Positions 48,119 to 59,583 of a DNA stretch of 64,000 bases are shown piece by piece. Where the stretch lies: positions 73,843,546 through 73,907,545 of the forward strand of contig NC_069125.1 of the NCBI RefSeq assembly GCF_026914265.1, written 5' to 3'. A program made the translations under genes and the position numbers. The notes under the pieces were generated by a model that did no database searches, was not told where the DNA came from, and was given only the letters and a program-made list of their open reading frames with translations. Position 1 is the first letter of the stretch. Every line of letters starts with the position of its first letter. This DNA is from Mya arenaria. Its lineage: Eukaryota > Mollusca > Bivalvia > Myida > Myidae.

Positions 48119-48770
48119 TAAACGTCAAGTAAACAACCTGTTTCGGGGCCCGAAAGACAATGAACAAAATGCAAAAAAAACGTACAAACGCCACAAAAAA
48201 GACAAATGTATTAGGACAGCTTTATCAATAATTGAAGGAATCATCGGAACGGTCAATGACACTAGTTTTAATGGAACACAAACACTGACAAAAAATTAAC
48301 GCCAGATACCGGCTGTCCATTGACTTCCGCAGTCTAACTGGCTAGCTTCTTTACACGAATTCTGAGACCGTGTTCGAACATATACATACAGTAACCCGTT
48401 CTTACCCATTCGGTAAATAGAATGACCCGACTATAACCGGAAACATTTTTTTTCAAATGACGTCACAATAACGCGGGAAAAGATCAACCACTTGAAATCA
48501 CTTGAAAACGTAAAATTGAAACACTTCTGGTACCAATATATTTAAAATATAATAAACTGACACTTTTAAAAATGTTGATCTATATTTCACGGGACCTGCA
48601 GACACAATACGACCAATAACAAGATCAATAGCTTTCATGTATATTGTTATGCAATGAATGACGATCCGAACATATCCGAAGATGTTGCGTTCATCGATTG
48701 ATGAACGCAATTGCCGAAAGGCAGTTCATTTCAGGAATGGAAGTTGAGGTGTAAATATTCCTTAAATGAC
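48119..48770. other. Intergenic
   Basis: A 61-codon lysine-rich plus-strand frame (48,114-48,299) overlaps here; I do not recognise it and see no supporting context. Confidence 0.35.
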
Positions 48771-48771
48771 C

Positions 48772-49026
48772 ATGACGTTGTCCGGTTAGCGCAATGTTAG
48801 CACACTCGCTATTCCCCAAGACGGCTTCGATTCCCGGCCTGTGTGCATGTGAGTTTGGTTTGTGGTCACCAAGCCGAACAAGTGGGTTTCCTCCGGGTAC
48901 TCCGGTTTCCCCATAACACATGACCACACTCTCGCGTAACATCGTACCAACGAGGATAATTAATACAATGTTGTAATAACTTGTTTCACAATCGTTGTAA
49001 AATAAATCAGTTCAAACTAAACTAAG
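48772..49026 (+). mobile_element. tRNA-derived SINE
   Basis: RNA polymerase III box A-like GGTTAGCGCAATGTTAG (48,784-48,800) and box B GGCTTCGATTCCCGG (48,823-48,837) are spaced as in a tRNA. A GTGGGTTTCCTCCGGGTACT block then follows, a core segment seen in marine-invertebrate SINEs, and an AAATAAATC-rich tail. The tRNA part cannot fold into a full cloverleaf, so this is a SINE, not a tRNA gene. Confidence 0.75.
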
Positions 49027-49074
49027 AATGACCATAGGATGACTGTGTTTGTATTGAATGTCACCCTTAATTAG

Positions 49075-49170
49075 TTTTCAGCGAGGATCAACTTTAATGC
49101 GACGAAGGGTCATAACATGGCGGATGGTGTCAATTTTCACGCTTAAAATTGATCCGCCATCCGCTGAAAA
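49075..49170. repeat. Nested hairpin, about 96 bp
   Basis: TTTTCAGCG and CGCTGAAAA form the outer stem; ATGGCGGAT/ATCCGCCAT and TCAATTTT/AAAATTGA form inner stems. Possibly a MITE relic. Confidence 0.6.
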
Positions 49171-50138
49171 GTTACCATTGGCCCTAATATAACAAAGATC
49201 CTTAAGTCAATTCTGATTACCTACTGGTTATACCACATAACATCAAAAGAAACAAAAGCGTTAATGGTTTTACACTTTTTAAAAAGATTTTTTTTCACAT
49301 AGAGTATGTTGATTAAAACCTATGATCGATAGTTTAAAAAAACTACATCTAGAACAAAAAATGGTTGAGTAATTGTAAACGTTTCGATACTTATACTCCA
49401 TCGAATGTCTCCTGCAATTAACTATGTGCCAATATTGTTATTGTTATAAGTGACTACTGGCGAGTTTCAACTTTGGCAATCATATATGTTTACATACTGC
49501 TTTACCTCGGAAATTCCATTAAAAAAACACACTTAATTCAAGCAGTTCCATTATTCGCATACACCTATTCCATGCAGATAGAATATTTTCCTCAAATTTT
49601 TGCTTGCAGACACTAGCGATAAAAGTCAGGTTGAGGGCGCTTACAGTCTAAGTTTGCTTGGGGCTGCGCCGTTTACATTACAAAAACGGACATATGTAGG
49701 AGGTTCCAAATATGGTTAAATGGACCAAAGTTTTCTAAAGATAATAGATAAAAAATTGAAATAAATGGCTTCTTTTCTTAAATATATTATCGACATTAAG
49801 TACCCAAACTGATAAAATAAAACACATGTGTAAGAGACAAGGCGTGTCACCTGCCCTGAATAAATTTTGTGCGAGGATTATTTTAATGTCCATATATGAC
49901 AGCAACAATGCGAATTCTGTGTTTATAAAGTAAATCGAATATAAAATATGTCATCAGTGACAATTTGTAGACCTTATTAAATATGCTTACATAATTATGT
50001 CGATTTGATGAATTTTTAAACCATATTTCATCAGTTAATAAGCAAAACTATTGTACACCAAGAAGAAATTGCACGGTTAGGCTGTATTTATTCAACAGTG
50101 TTAAGGGGGGATCCAATCCTAGGTTGTGTTACATACCA
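49171..50138. other. Intergenic, AT-rich
   Basis: No gene or repeat recognised. Confidence 0.45.
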
Positions 50139-50144
50139 ATGGTA

Positions 50145-52100
50145 AGTAAGTAAAGTAAGTAAATCGTTTATTACCGTGACATGTGTTTTGTCTATATATC
50201 TCCTACTCCTCCTAATAGCAAGCGCTTCTACTAAGAATGTTTGCAGTGCTCCAGTGCCCTCACTCAGAAGGTGTTATAATTGTTCGTTTGTTGATGTTGT
50301 ACTATACATATTTTCATATAGTAAGTTGCCGTAAGCCTCTCGTCTTAGTTCATTATAAAGTTGGCAGACGAGGAGAAAGGGAATCTCTGACTCGATTTGT
50401 CCGGTGTCGCACGTGGTGCATCTCCTTTCACCCACGGACCCGTTGACGTAACGACCAGTCTCCATCCGCAAAGGGAGGATTCCGCATTGGAATTGCGCCA
50501 TGGTAAAGCGTACATGTTTGAGATATTTAGTGTCTCAGCTTCTTATGTGTCTTTAAAGAACCTGTTTGTCCGCAATTTTGGCGACGACTGTATGGATTGG
50601 GCCCAGTGTGCGTTTCGGGCGTTAGATAATTGTATCCTTGCTTATCAAGTCGACTGTAGATTTGGAGTTGTAGTGATTCGATAACTGAAGGTCTTTCATG
50701 ATCGATTTTATCTCACTGCACCAATTGTTTGTGTGCGGGCTATCATATTCAGTTTCAAACACCCGTTCTGCAATTCTTCTGCTATCCATTATCATGAGCC
50801 TATTCCAAAACGGAGCATGATTAACTGTCTACGCGACCGTGCTGGGAGCCATCAGATGTCACCGGAAATGGCAGCAGTAGGAGCGAAACACTCAAGAAGT
50901 AACGTATTGCTCTGTGTTGAACATTATCACTGGCTTGGTAATGTTTAAATTCCCTTATACTTGATAGTTAATCCAGTATTGATACAATACAACTATTGTA
51001 TAACTTTTTATATGATTTAAAGCCGAAATATTTAAGGCTATATAGTTTGAGAATAAGGCTACCTATGGCTCTTCCTTCTCCTCGGCTAAGCGTTTCGGCG
51101 GGAGATAAAAAGTAACAATTGTCTGTGAGGATGACTATTTTAAGATATCTGTATTTGGAAACGGTTTCGAGCACGTTGTCACCGATCTGGAAACGAACGT
51201 CTGTTTGTCTCATTCGTGGACGCCAGAAATCCATACATTTAGATTTACCAGTGGTCTTGAGGACTCGCCATTTCTCTCACCAAACGTGAATAGTATTGGG
51301 CATAGTGTGTAAGTTTCTTTTTGATTTGGCAGTTAGCACTACATGTATATCATCAGCATAGAGTAATATGGACACCAAATGATCACCAACTTGCACACCA
51401 TTGCCAAGGTTATTGTGTTCAGTGACAAGGTCATTTTCAAATACGGCAAAACATATCGGCGACAAATTATTTCCTTGAGCTACTCCAGACTTGCAGACAA
51501 GCCATTCTGTCAACTTGTTGTTAATTTTAATGGTGGATGCCGTTCGATTATAAATTGACTCATTGCTGTTTTATATGTTACCGTCGACACTTAGAAGTAA
51601 TAGTTTGTAGAGCATCAAGTCCCTTTCCACAAATCAAAGGCCTTTATAAGGTCGATAAAAGCGGTAAACACATTGATGTTATTCTAACTGTTAAGGGTGG
51701 AAACGTGGTCCTCACACGAGCGGTCTTTTCTAAACCAATTTGATCGTCGGCGAGAATGTTATTTTATTTAAAGTAACAAGTAAGTATTTTACTCAACAGT
51801 GCGCTGTATACCTTGCTAATGCAAGAGAGAAGGCTGATCCCGCGGTAATTTAACGGCGTCTTTTTTCAGAACTAGGACTCTTTAGGGTTAAAAGTATGTT
51901 TGTTTTTCTCCAATCATTTGGCACAACACGTGTGTCACATATCAACTGAAATAGTTTTTGCAGAACTGCGATGATCGGTATTTTTAGAACCGCGTTTGAA
52001 ATTGTTTCAAGGCTACTTGCTAACTTTGATTTTATCGCTATAAAACCTTTCGCTTCTGCAAACTAATAAGTAAAAATATCAACGTTTAAGAAGACCTTCA
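50145..52100 (-). mobile_element. LINE-G, decayed non-LTR retrotransposon
   Basis: From about 52,100 leftwards: the pre-RT block (IPIIAVLQKLFQLICDT and VVPNDWRK), RT core 51,513-51,277 with SGVAQGNNLSPICF and ILLYADDIHVVL (YADD intact), the post-RT piece 51,234-50,968 (YRYLKIVIL, KLYNSCIVSILD), and the C-terminal piece 50,501-50,274 (LPLRMETGRYV, CTTCDTG, FLLVCQLYNELRRE). A short TAAG/TTAC repeat near 50,150 marks its 3' tail. Multiple frameshifts. Confidence 0.78.
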
Positions 52101-52648
52101 ATCGTAGTTATTTCCCTCTGAACAAATCTGAGTACCTCACCTTTGAAATGGTGGTTCTATTTTTCAAACGTTCTTTTATAGCTGAATGCTCTTGAAAACA
52201 TTGGCTTTATTTTTTAGTGTGTTCTTTGTGAAGTTTTGTGTTGTTGTTCCATGTTTCTTGTTAGTGACCTTTGTATTTAGCGTTGACCCTGTTTCATTAA
52301 AGGGGGCTTATATTTAAACTTTCGACTTCTGTACTGGTTACTGTAGTTTTTCATATAAATATTCTTACAAAACTCATTTAAACTGTCTGACTTTGTAACC
52401 TAAACACGAGTCAATAGTAAACTTCTTAAAAAGGCGGCGTATGAATGACAGACTACGTAAGCGGCGATCAATTGGCTTGAAGGGGGGGGGGAGTATGAAA
52501 TGGGGACACTATATATATATAAATCTCTGAAAACAAGCCTAAACGAAACAGTCAATTGTTGTCATTGAATAATTTTATTTCCACATCATGACTTTTACAT
52601 TTGTTCAGAGGACAGTATAAACAAGAGCGCCGCGCAGTGGGCGCAAAG
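52101..52648. other. Intergenic with short G-run and TA-run
   Basis: Contains a G9-10 run near 52,484 and a short (TA)n near 52,511; no gene. Confidence 0.45.
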
Positions 52649-53488
52649 TGTCCCTTACCGGTTTAAAGCCTTGTAAAAAAGGATGAGCATGTCTCAAGAG
52701 AATCTCCATGAAAACTTAAACGAATCTTACCCATAAATCAAAGTTGTTTCAGTCACCCCAGCTCATGTGATAGTGAACTAATGGCATTTACAATAAACTT
52801 TATCCTTCAAAATGCAACAGTTTTAGCCGTAAAACCTACCAGATCACCCATGTCTACTTTTGACGTATTGCCCTCTATCCACATACTGAGTTTCATGAAC
52901 CTAGCTTTGATACTTTTTGAGTTATCCCAGGGCCGATATTTTTTCAGTCAACAGCTGTATTTTTAATTAGTCAATGGCCATAACTCTGCATAACTTTGCC
53001 TGACGAAAAAAATAAACTGATAGGCATAATCTCCATATTGCCCTTTTTCCACATACTAATTTTCATTAACCTGTCTTTGATACTTTTTGAGTTATCCCAG
53101 GACCGATTTTTTCTGTCAACAGCTGTATTTTTAATAACTCAAGGGCCAAAACACTGCATAACTTTGCCTGACGAAAAAAATAACTAATGTTCATAATCTC
53201 CATTTTACCCTCTATCCACATACTGAGTTTCATAAACCTAGACCAATTTGACTATATTTCTAGTAAGTCAAGGGCCATAAATCTGTATTACTTTGTCTGA
53301 CGAAGAAAAGAAACTAACATGCACAATCTCCATATTGCCTTCTTTCCACATACTATTTTTCATTAATCTAGCTTTGATACTTTTTGAGTTATCTCTGGAC
53401 AGAGATTTTTGTGGACGGAAGGAAAGACGGACGGACAGACGGACAGAGGGTTAACCTTAATTCCTCTCTAGTGAAACCGGTAGGGGAC
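52649..53488. mobile_element. Non-autonomous inverted-repeat element with internal subrepeats
   Basis: The outer ends GTCCCTTACCGGTTT and AAACCGGTAGGGGAC are inverted. Inside, three to four diverged units of about 130-165 bp share CATAACTTTGCCTGACGAAA and AATCTCCATATTGCC-type blocks, and a short GGAC repeat lies near 53,425-53,450. No transposase frame. Confidence 0.6.
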
Positions 53489-54195
53489 TAAAAAGTAATT
53501 GTTCTGCAGGGGATGGTTAGCAAGATGGCACTGGCTTTATAATGGTCAAGAATAGGCAACTCTAATTTGGTCAAATTTCGGCCAGGGACCGATATCGCAA
53601 GAGTTATTTACCCAACCTATTATTATATATGAAATCTAGTAAGGTAAGGAGTTGATTTAAATAAGTACATGTGGGTTATGTGAATTTGCTCAAATTTTGA
53701 AATGGAGTCTAAACTCAGAAGCAGTTTAAGCGATTCGTTCCTGCATTTTATAATCGATACGACAAATATAACATAACTTTCGATTCATAATTTTTCATTG
53801 TGGATTGATGAAACTTGTTATTGACCCCATAAATACTGTAATCATGTTTTGTAATGTAAATATAGTGAGAAAAAAATGGTAAATAGCGTTGAGATTGTTA
53901 GTTTAGACATACCATTGTCAGCTCAGAACAAAAACGTCAAAAAATACACCTTCAGTTATATTTGTACACTCTTCATATGAAGAAAAAATGCCAAGTACGC
54001 ATTGCTTCGTGCTAAAACACCTACGTAGACCTTAAGTGTTAATATGTATTTAGGTATTTACCGAAATTCCACTGAAAATTCGGTTAATGTGCATCAGTTA
54101 ATGTGCTTAATATGTGCTTCAAACTGCGTATCGTATTTTTTTGTGAATGGTAATTAATAGATGGAATGCTATAGTTAATGTTGCTCAGGTCTAGA
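53489..54195. other. Intergenic
   Basis: No recognisable feature. Confidence 0.45.
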
Positions 54196-54198
54196 CAC

Positions 54199-54241
<43 letters not shown>

Positions 54242-54290
54242 ATGATGATGGTGGTGGTGGTGGTGGTGGTGGTGGTGGTGGTGGCGGGGG
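54199..54290. repeat. Compound (GAT)n / (GGT)n microsatellite
   Basis: Fourteen or so GAT/TAT triplets followed by about twelve GGT triplets. Confidence 0.95.
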
Positions 54291-54647
54291 GCGAAGTGAA
54301 TGTGGTACTGTAAAGTCGACGACCCAAGCAATTATTTGGGAAATCGGTCAGTGTGCCTTACTCACCTGTACTGAGGTTTTTCAGAACACAATTTGCTGAG
54401 TATGAGTATTTTTCCATTGATTTTACTTTAATATGCACTCTCTGTCCTTGCTAGATTATTTGTTTATTTTCGCAAACCGAAGAAATATATAACAATGCGA
54501 AAGACCCGCTATGTGTTTACTATAATTGATCTACATAACAATAAAGTCGGCAAGAGGGCGCAGCCCGGTATCGACTTATCGTTTTGAATACGAAAAACAT
54601 ATGTTAACTCTCTTACTGTTCAGCGCGCAAAGCTTAACGAGTGTCTC

Positions 54648-54654
54648 TATAAAA
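54648..54654 (+). promoter_or_regulatory. Candidate TATA box
   Basis: CTATAAAAGCC, 38 bases before the first ATG of a 78-codon frame. The spacing would leave a very short leader. Confidence 0.35.
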
Positions 54655-54691
54655 GCCCGTGCGCACGTGCAGCCTTCTAACAACTCACATA

Positions 54692-54928
54692 ATGACGGTT
54701 ATGGCTAAATTGTTAGGCACCATCACTACTAGACAGCGCCACCACTACTCGACAGGGCCATCACAAGAGCAACAGCTCCACCACTTTAATAACTATGTGC
54801 ATGTTCCTTTTTTTGCACCAGAATGTTCTTACGGTGTGTGTTTTAATAGTAACGAAGTGTGCACTAGTCCGATTCGGGAGATTAGCTCCTGTCACCATAG
54901 TTCGAACAATATTGAAACGGAATCGTAA
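54692..54928 (+). CDS. Hypothetical small protein, 78 aa
   Basis: MTVMAKLLGTITTRQRHHYS opens a His/Ser/Gln-rich frame that later carries five cysteines (ECSYGVCF, EVCTS, ISSCHH). No signal peptide or known domain. An overlapping plus-strand frame (54,795-55,025) and a minus-strand frame compete, so evidence is limited to the upstream TATA-like sequence. Confidence 0.3.
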   Translation: MTVMAKLLGTITTRQRHHYSTGPSQEQQLHHFNNYVHVPFFAPECSYGVCFNSNEVCTSPIREISSCHHSSNNIETES

Positions 54929-54929
54929 C

Positions 54930-55590
54930 CAACCTGTAGTAGATGAGTTCTTACACGGTACCACATTCTCCGATTTTCGAAATGTTTCATACAATTATCA
55001 AATTAAATATAAATCACGTGTGTAGAAGTAAACACAAGGCACTGATGCACCACGGAAGTGTCGACAGCACATTTTTACGCCACCGATAAGTGGTGGAGCT
55101 GGCGTTAAGCTGGCGTTAAGCAGCCGTGTGTGACGTACAGTTTCAGTCAACTAAATGTATTATTTTATAACTAAATCAAATTAAAGTATAATGATTTCAT
55201 GAGATTTGAATTTAATTTCTTAAGCTTTTTGTTTTAGGGCACACAAGAAACACCCCTCTCTCAAAGGATTTCTTAATAATTTTACGTCTATGAAATATGT
55301 ATATATTTACATCTTTTATCAGAGTATAAACTACCTTCTAGAACCACTTTCTTAGACTTGACATAATTATGTTAACTTCTTTTTTCATATCAGACACATA
55401 GTTCCACTCAAGAGAATTGCTAACGTAGATTAGCCTGCCGACTTATCATCTTGGAATTCGATCAGAGTGCTTAACTTGTACTTTAGCTCTGTAGGTCACG
55501 CACAAGCTGAAGAAAAAAAAATATGAACAAAACAACTGAGTACTATTGCACTGCTGCCCAACTATGTTTTTGATATATTGTAGAACTTAT
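54930..55590. other. Intergenic
   Basis: Nothing supported. Confidence 0.45.
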
Positions 55591-55604
55591 ACTTACTAAA
55601 TTTA

Positions 55605-55692
55605 TTCGTGTGTTTGTGTGCGCGTGCGTGCGTGTGTGCGTGCGTGCGCGCGAGCGAGCAAACGAGCGTGCGAGCGTGCTTGCATGCGTGTG
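55605..55692. repeat. Alternating purine-pyrimidine GT/GC-rich tract
   Basis: Runs of GTGT, GCGTGC and GAGC; potentially Z-DNA-forming. Confidence 0.8.
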
Positions 55693-55786
55693 TTTCATAA
55701 AGTATCTCGTAGTATAAATTGATTTCAATAATAGTAATTTGAACGCCCAGTCATGTATACAATGAAAGCTCATTCCATTATTGTAC

Positions 55787-56235
55787 AACTGCGCTGCCAA
55801 TTCCGGCAGGATTAATAACTGTGCAACTGCGATGCAAATTCCGGCAGGATATATTACTGTTCAACTGCGCTGCCAATTCCGGCAGTATAAATTACTGTGA
55901 AACTGCGCTGCCAATCCCGGCAGGATAAATTACTGTGAAACTGCGCTGCAAATCCCGGCAGGATTAATTACTGTGAAACTGCGCTGTAAATCTCGGCAGG
56001 ATAAATTACTGGGCAACTGCGCTGCAAATCTCGGCAGGATAAATTACTGGGCAACTGCGCTGCAAATCTCGGCAGAATAAATTACTGGGCAACTGCGCTG
56101 CAAATCCCGGCAGGATTAATTACTGTGAAACTGCGCTGCCAATTCCGGCATGATTAATTACTGTGCAACTGCGCTGCCAATTCTGGCATGATTAATTACT
56201 GTGCAACTGCGCTGCAAATTCCGGCAGAATTAATT
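55787..56235. repeat. 37-38 bp minisatellite, about 12 units
   Basis: CAACTGCGCTGCAAATCCCG followed by GCAGGATTAATTACTGTG recurs with small variations. It ends 160 bases before the transposon at 56,400. Confidence 0.92.
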
Positions 56236-56394
56236 CTTGTTAATTAAAACATATTTTATCAGCATATACATTCCATTACTACCAAGTTTTTATACAACTT
56301 GTTCGGTTGATATATTGAAACGGATAAAACGAAAGCAGAGCTTAAAAATCCTGGAAAACCCTATCAAACAAATACGTAATAATATACTGAAAGC

Positions 56395-56399
56395 AGGAT
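56395..56399. repeat. Left 5-bp target duplication (AGGAT)
   Basis: AGGAT abuts the CACGGTG terminus and is repeated at 59,579-59,583. Confidence 0.75.
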
Positions 56400-56848
56400 C
56401 ACGGTGGAGAACCCACGTGACTTATTTGGTAAAGTGCACGGCGACAAATGTCAACAAGTCTCGATTCAGGTAAGGTTTTTAAAAATAACTTTCTTAATAT
56501 TTGGAGAATTTTTGTGAAATAAAGACCATAAACCCCGCATTTAAGAGCTCTATCCACGGTAATAAAGAACTTTCTCTAATATCCTAAAGTTTTCCTGAAA
56601 ATCTTGACCAACTGATTTCTCAGAGTTGAAATCTAAGGCAAAGTACACGGCTTTTGACAAATCTATCGCTTTACTTCATGTTAGCCGTAAATAATTCATA
56701 CACAAATCTTATTTTAAGCAAATTTTATGCATTTTATAGTTTTCAGCGTGTATTGTAAAACTTCTAGTTATTTCAAAGGTAAAAATGAACTAAAACCAAA
56801 TTGATAAAGTACACGGACATTTTAGGATGATAAAGTACACGGTCATTT
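56400..56848. repeat. Left terminal inverted repeat
   Basis: Inverted match of 59,126-59,578. It carries four copies of AAAGTACACGG or a one-base variant at 56,431, 56,640, 56,806 and 56,832. Confidence 0.88.
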
Positions 56849-57906
56849 TAGTTTATGTTTGAAAGTAGAGTGCGGTTTACAAATTAATAGTTATATAAGC
56901 ATTTTCTATTCGTGAAGTCAGAATGTATAGTGTTTAGTTTTTATTTAAGTTATATCAATAAATTTTGCATTATATAACGCACACCTAAATAACTAAATAT
57001 TTAGCAATCATGTTTAATGAGGTGTTGAAAGATAGTCTATGTGATAATTTAAGAGAAAGTCTGCATTATAAGTTCGATTACTTTTAAATATGCAGATCAA
57101 TACAGAATCATACATACATTTCTTCAAAAATCAGATAGTTTTACTTATAAATTATAATCTGGACTGACGGCGAATAAAACATCTCTGTAGTAAGCGGCCC
57201 GTTTGTGGTGATTATAAATTTCATGAATGTTCCTATTTTGATGTAATATAAAACAATAAAATAGGCACATCACAATTAGTTTATACATATTTCCACATTT
57301 AAATCATATTGTTCATACCTTTCAGGTAACGCTGAATCTTTTATTTGGTTCAGTCTGAACACATATTATCTGATCTACATCAGTAAAACTGCGGTCGTTC
57401 GAACAATACAGACAGGAACTCATTGTAAAGATGGCGGCTCGGAGTTAGATGTGAAACAGCAAGGAGGAATGAGAGCACACTATATACCAACTTACAGGCT
57501 AGGACTAAGACTTGAACATCTAGATAAGAGCTGAGCATGGAACATTAGAATGTTCTAGACTAATGGGTGAAATGTGATTACAAAATAATTGTGTTTCAAA
57601 GCTTGTTGAATTATATAAGATACGTGCAGTTAAGAGTTTATAGGACATCAATGGGGAAATGACAACAATGCATCTCTAAACCTTGTGAAAATGTTTTATG
57701 CTCAATCCGTTTTCATACTAATTTTACACACCATTTTTTTCAGTACTGTAAGACAAACGAACATTTTGAAAGAGCACCATTTGGTAACAGTACGTTTTGC
57801 TATTTATCTTAATAAAATGTTAAACTCATCAAAACGTTATTTTAACTCGGCAACATACTGGAATGCACTTCTAATTAGACCATTGTGATCTTTCAATGTG
57901 TCCTGA

Positions 57907-58178
57907 TTAGGTGTGTTTCGCCTTAACGTGCCTGCTGAGTCCAGATTTGAACTTGAATGCTGAGCGACACTGTAGACATTTGTGACGTGTCATTCCCCTG
58001 TGTCTAGTAGAAATCTGGTCACTGAGATTGGTCGTGTCACCCAATTTGAACCCACACACATCACAGGTTAGCTTCAATTGGCCGCTTTCGCGTCTTTCGT
58101 GTATTTTCAAGTCTTGCAAGAGCAGTTTTGCCACAATATTTGCAAACGTGCAACTTTGTCTCGCCGTGATTGCTGCAC
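57907..58178 (-). pseudogene. C2H2 zinc-finger exon (three fingers, frameshifted)
   Basis: After the acceptor TTTTTTATAG the first finger starts HVCKYCGKTALA in one frame and continues DLKIHERRESGQLK in another. LTCDVCGFKLGDTTNLSDQI then STRH and HKCLQCRSAFKFKSGLSRHV then KAKHT are clean fingers up to the stop at 57,907. The first finger has lost its second His (ERR). Zinc fingers of this kind bind DNA or RNA; the target is unknown. Confidence 0.75.
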
Positions 58179-58494
58179 CTATAAAAAAGACATGTACTGT
58201 CACAAGTTAGCGAGAAATGCTGGCAATGTCAGTAATTGAATATAATTTATAAAAAAACACTATATTACTGCCACGCAATGAGTGTTTGATCGTGTAATCA
58301 GCATCATAAAACTAAACGACCCTGTCCACTGAAACACGGACCACATTATTATGTGAATAACGTAACTCCTAAAAAACGTTGAAAACACAGTCAGACGACG
58401 GCAAATCTTAACCTCTACACGAGGGGAGTCATAATAAAAGTATAACTTTAGTATATTCTTATTTCTCTGCGAAAAAAGAATGCTAAAAACTAAC

Positions 58495-58631
58495 CTGTGT
58501 CTGTGTAAACACTTTCCCACAAAAACGATGGCAATTGACCAGAATGCCTTCTATCGTGGTCTACTAGGTGTTTTTTTTTTTTTTTGAAATGCCATTCCGC
58601 ATTCTTTGCATAAAGTCGGAGTCTTCATATT
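58495..58631 (-). pseudogene. Upstream C2H2 zinc-finger exon with A15 tract
   Basis: TTTCATTTCAG precedes AATATGAAGACTCC, GTTAGT follows. It reads MKTPTLCKECGMAFQKK, then past a 15-base A run in a different frame HLVDHDRRHSGQLP and FCGKVFTQTQ. A complete finger plus the start of another is visible once the A run is adjusted; frameshifts make it non-functional as written. Confidence 0.65.
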
Positions 58632-59125
58632 CTGAAATGAAACAAATGTCACAAAATCATAAGTCTATCAAAGCAGCTAGCAATCGAAGACATTAAAAGT
58701 ACAAGAACACTTTTCTTTCTCAAAATTGACAAAATGAAAAGTTATTAAGCAGTAAATGTGTTACTGTTTACCATGTACAATGAATACAAACACGTTTTAC
58801 ATATACGATACGAAAAAGAAGTGGAACACCCTTTACAAAAACTTCAAGCCCTTTATATGTCAATTTGGAATATATTGTTAAAATACGGGACTGATTTTTA
58901 GTGTGATAACACATGTTTCCATGATTCATGAAAATGAGCCCATCATTCCGTCGGTCTAACTGTTAAAACGCGTTCATTCTTCCATTGTCACTCCATTACA
59001 ATGCGTTTTTTCAAACATGGAGCAATGTTCAATAATGAATTTGAAGAATAGAAATAATAAATAAATCTATAATAACTCGTTTTAGCACCAGTCAGTGAAA
59101 TAATGAGTATATACACTGAAGGTTG

Positions 59126-59578
59126 TAAATGACCGTGTACTTTATCAAACCTAAAATGTCCGTGTACTTTATCAATTTGGTTTTAGTTCATTTTCGCCTT
59201 TGAAATAACTATAAGAAGTTCAACAATACACGCTGAAAACTTTAAAATACATAAAATTGCTTAAAATAAGATTTGTGTATGAATTATTTACGGCTAACAT
59301 GAAGTAAAGCGATAGATTTGTCGAAAGCCGTGTACTTTGCCTTAGATTTCAATTCTGAGAAATCAGTTGGTCAAGATTTTCAGGAAAACTTTAGAATATT
59401 AGAGAAAGTTCTTTATAACTGTGGATAGAGCTCTTAAATGCGGGGTTTATGGTCTTTATTTCACAAAAATTCTCCAAATATTAAGAAAGTTATCTTTAAA
59501 AACCTTACCTGAATCGAGACTTGTTGACATTTGTCGCCGTGCACTTAACCAAATAAGTCACGTGGGTTCTCCACCGTG
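59126..59578. repeat. Right terminal inverted repeat
   Basis: Inverted copy of the left arm, with the same four motifs at 59,133, 59,160, 59,328 and 59,537 (as CCGTGTACTTT or variant). Confidence 0.88.
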
Positions 59579-59583
59579 AGGAT
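59579..59583. repeat. Right 5-bp target duplication (AGGAT)
   Basis: Matches 56,395-56,399. Confidence 0.75.

Larger units (their letters stand above)
56400..59578. mobile_element. DNA transposon with 450-bp terminal inverted repeats, Transib-like ends, carrying zinc-finger exons
   Basis: The left arm (56,400-56,848) and right arm (59,126-59,578) are inverted copies, over 90% alike by eye. Both ends read CACGGTGGAGAACCCACGTG inwards and are flanked by AGGAT. A CAC-N-x-TG heptamer with a 5-bp target duplication fits Transib elements, the group related to RAG1; long arms are unusual for them, and I find no transposase. The 2.28-kb interior contains the minus-strand C2H2 exons at 57,907-58,631 and otherwise AT-rich sequence. 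Each arm also contains a potential 5' splice site (TCGATTCAG/GTAAGG). Confidence 0.82.

Noticed and set aside
48775..48850. tRNA gene suggested by box A and box B
   Set aside because: No acceptor or anticodon stem can be formed, and the unit continues into a SINE core and A-rich tail.
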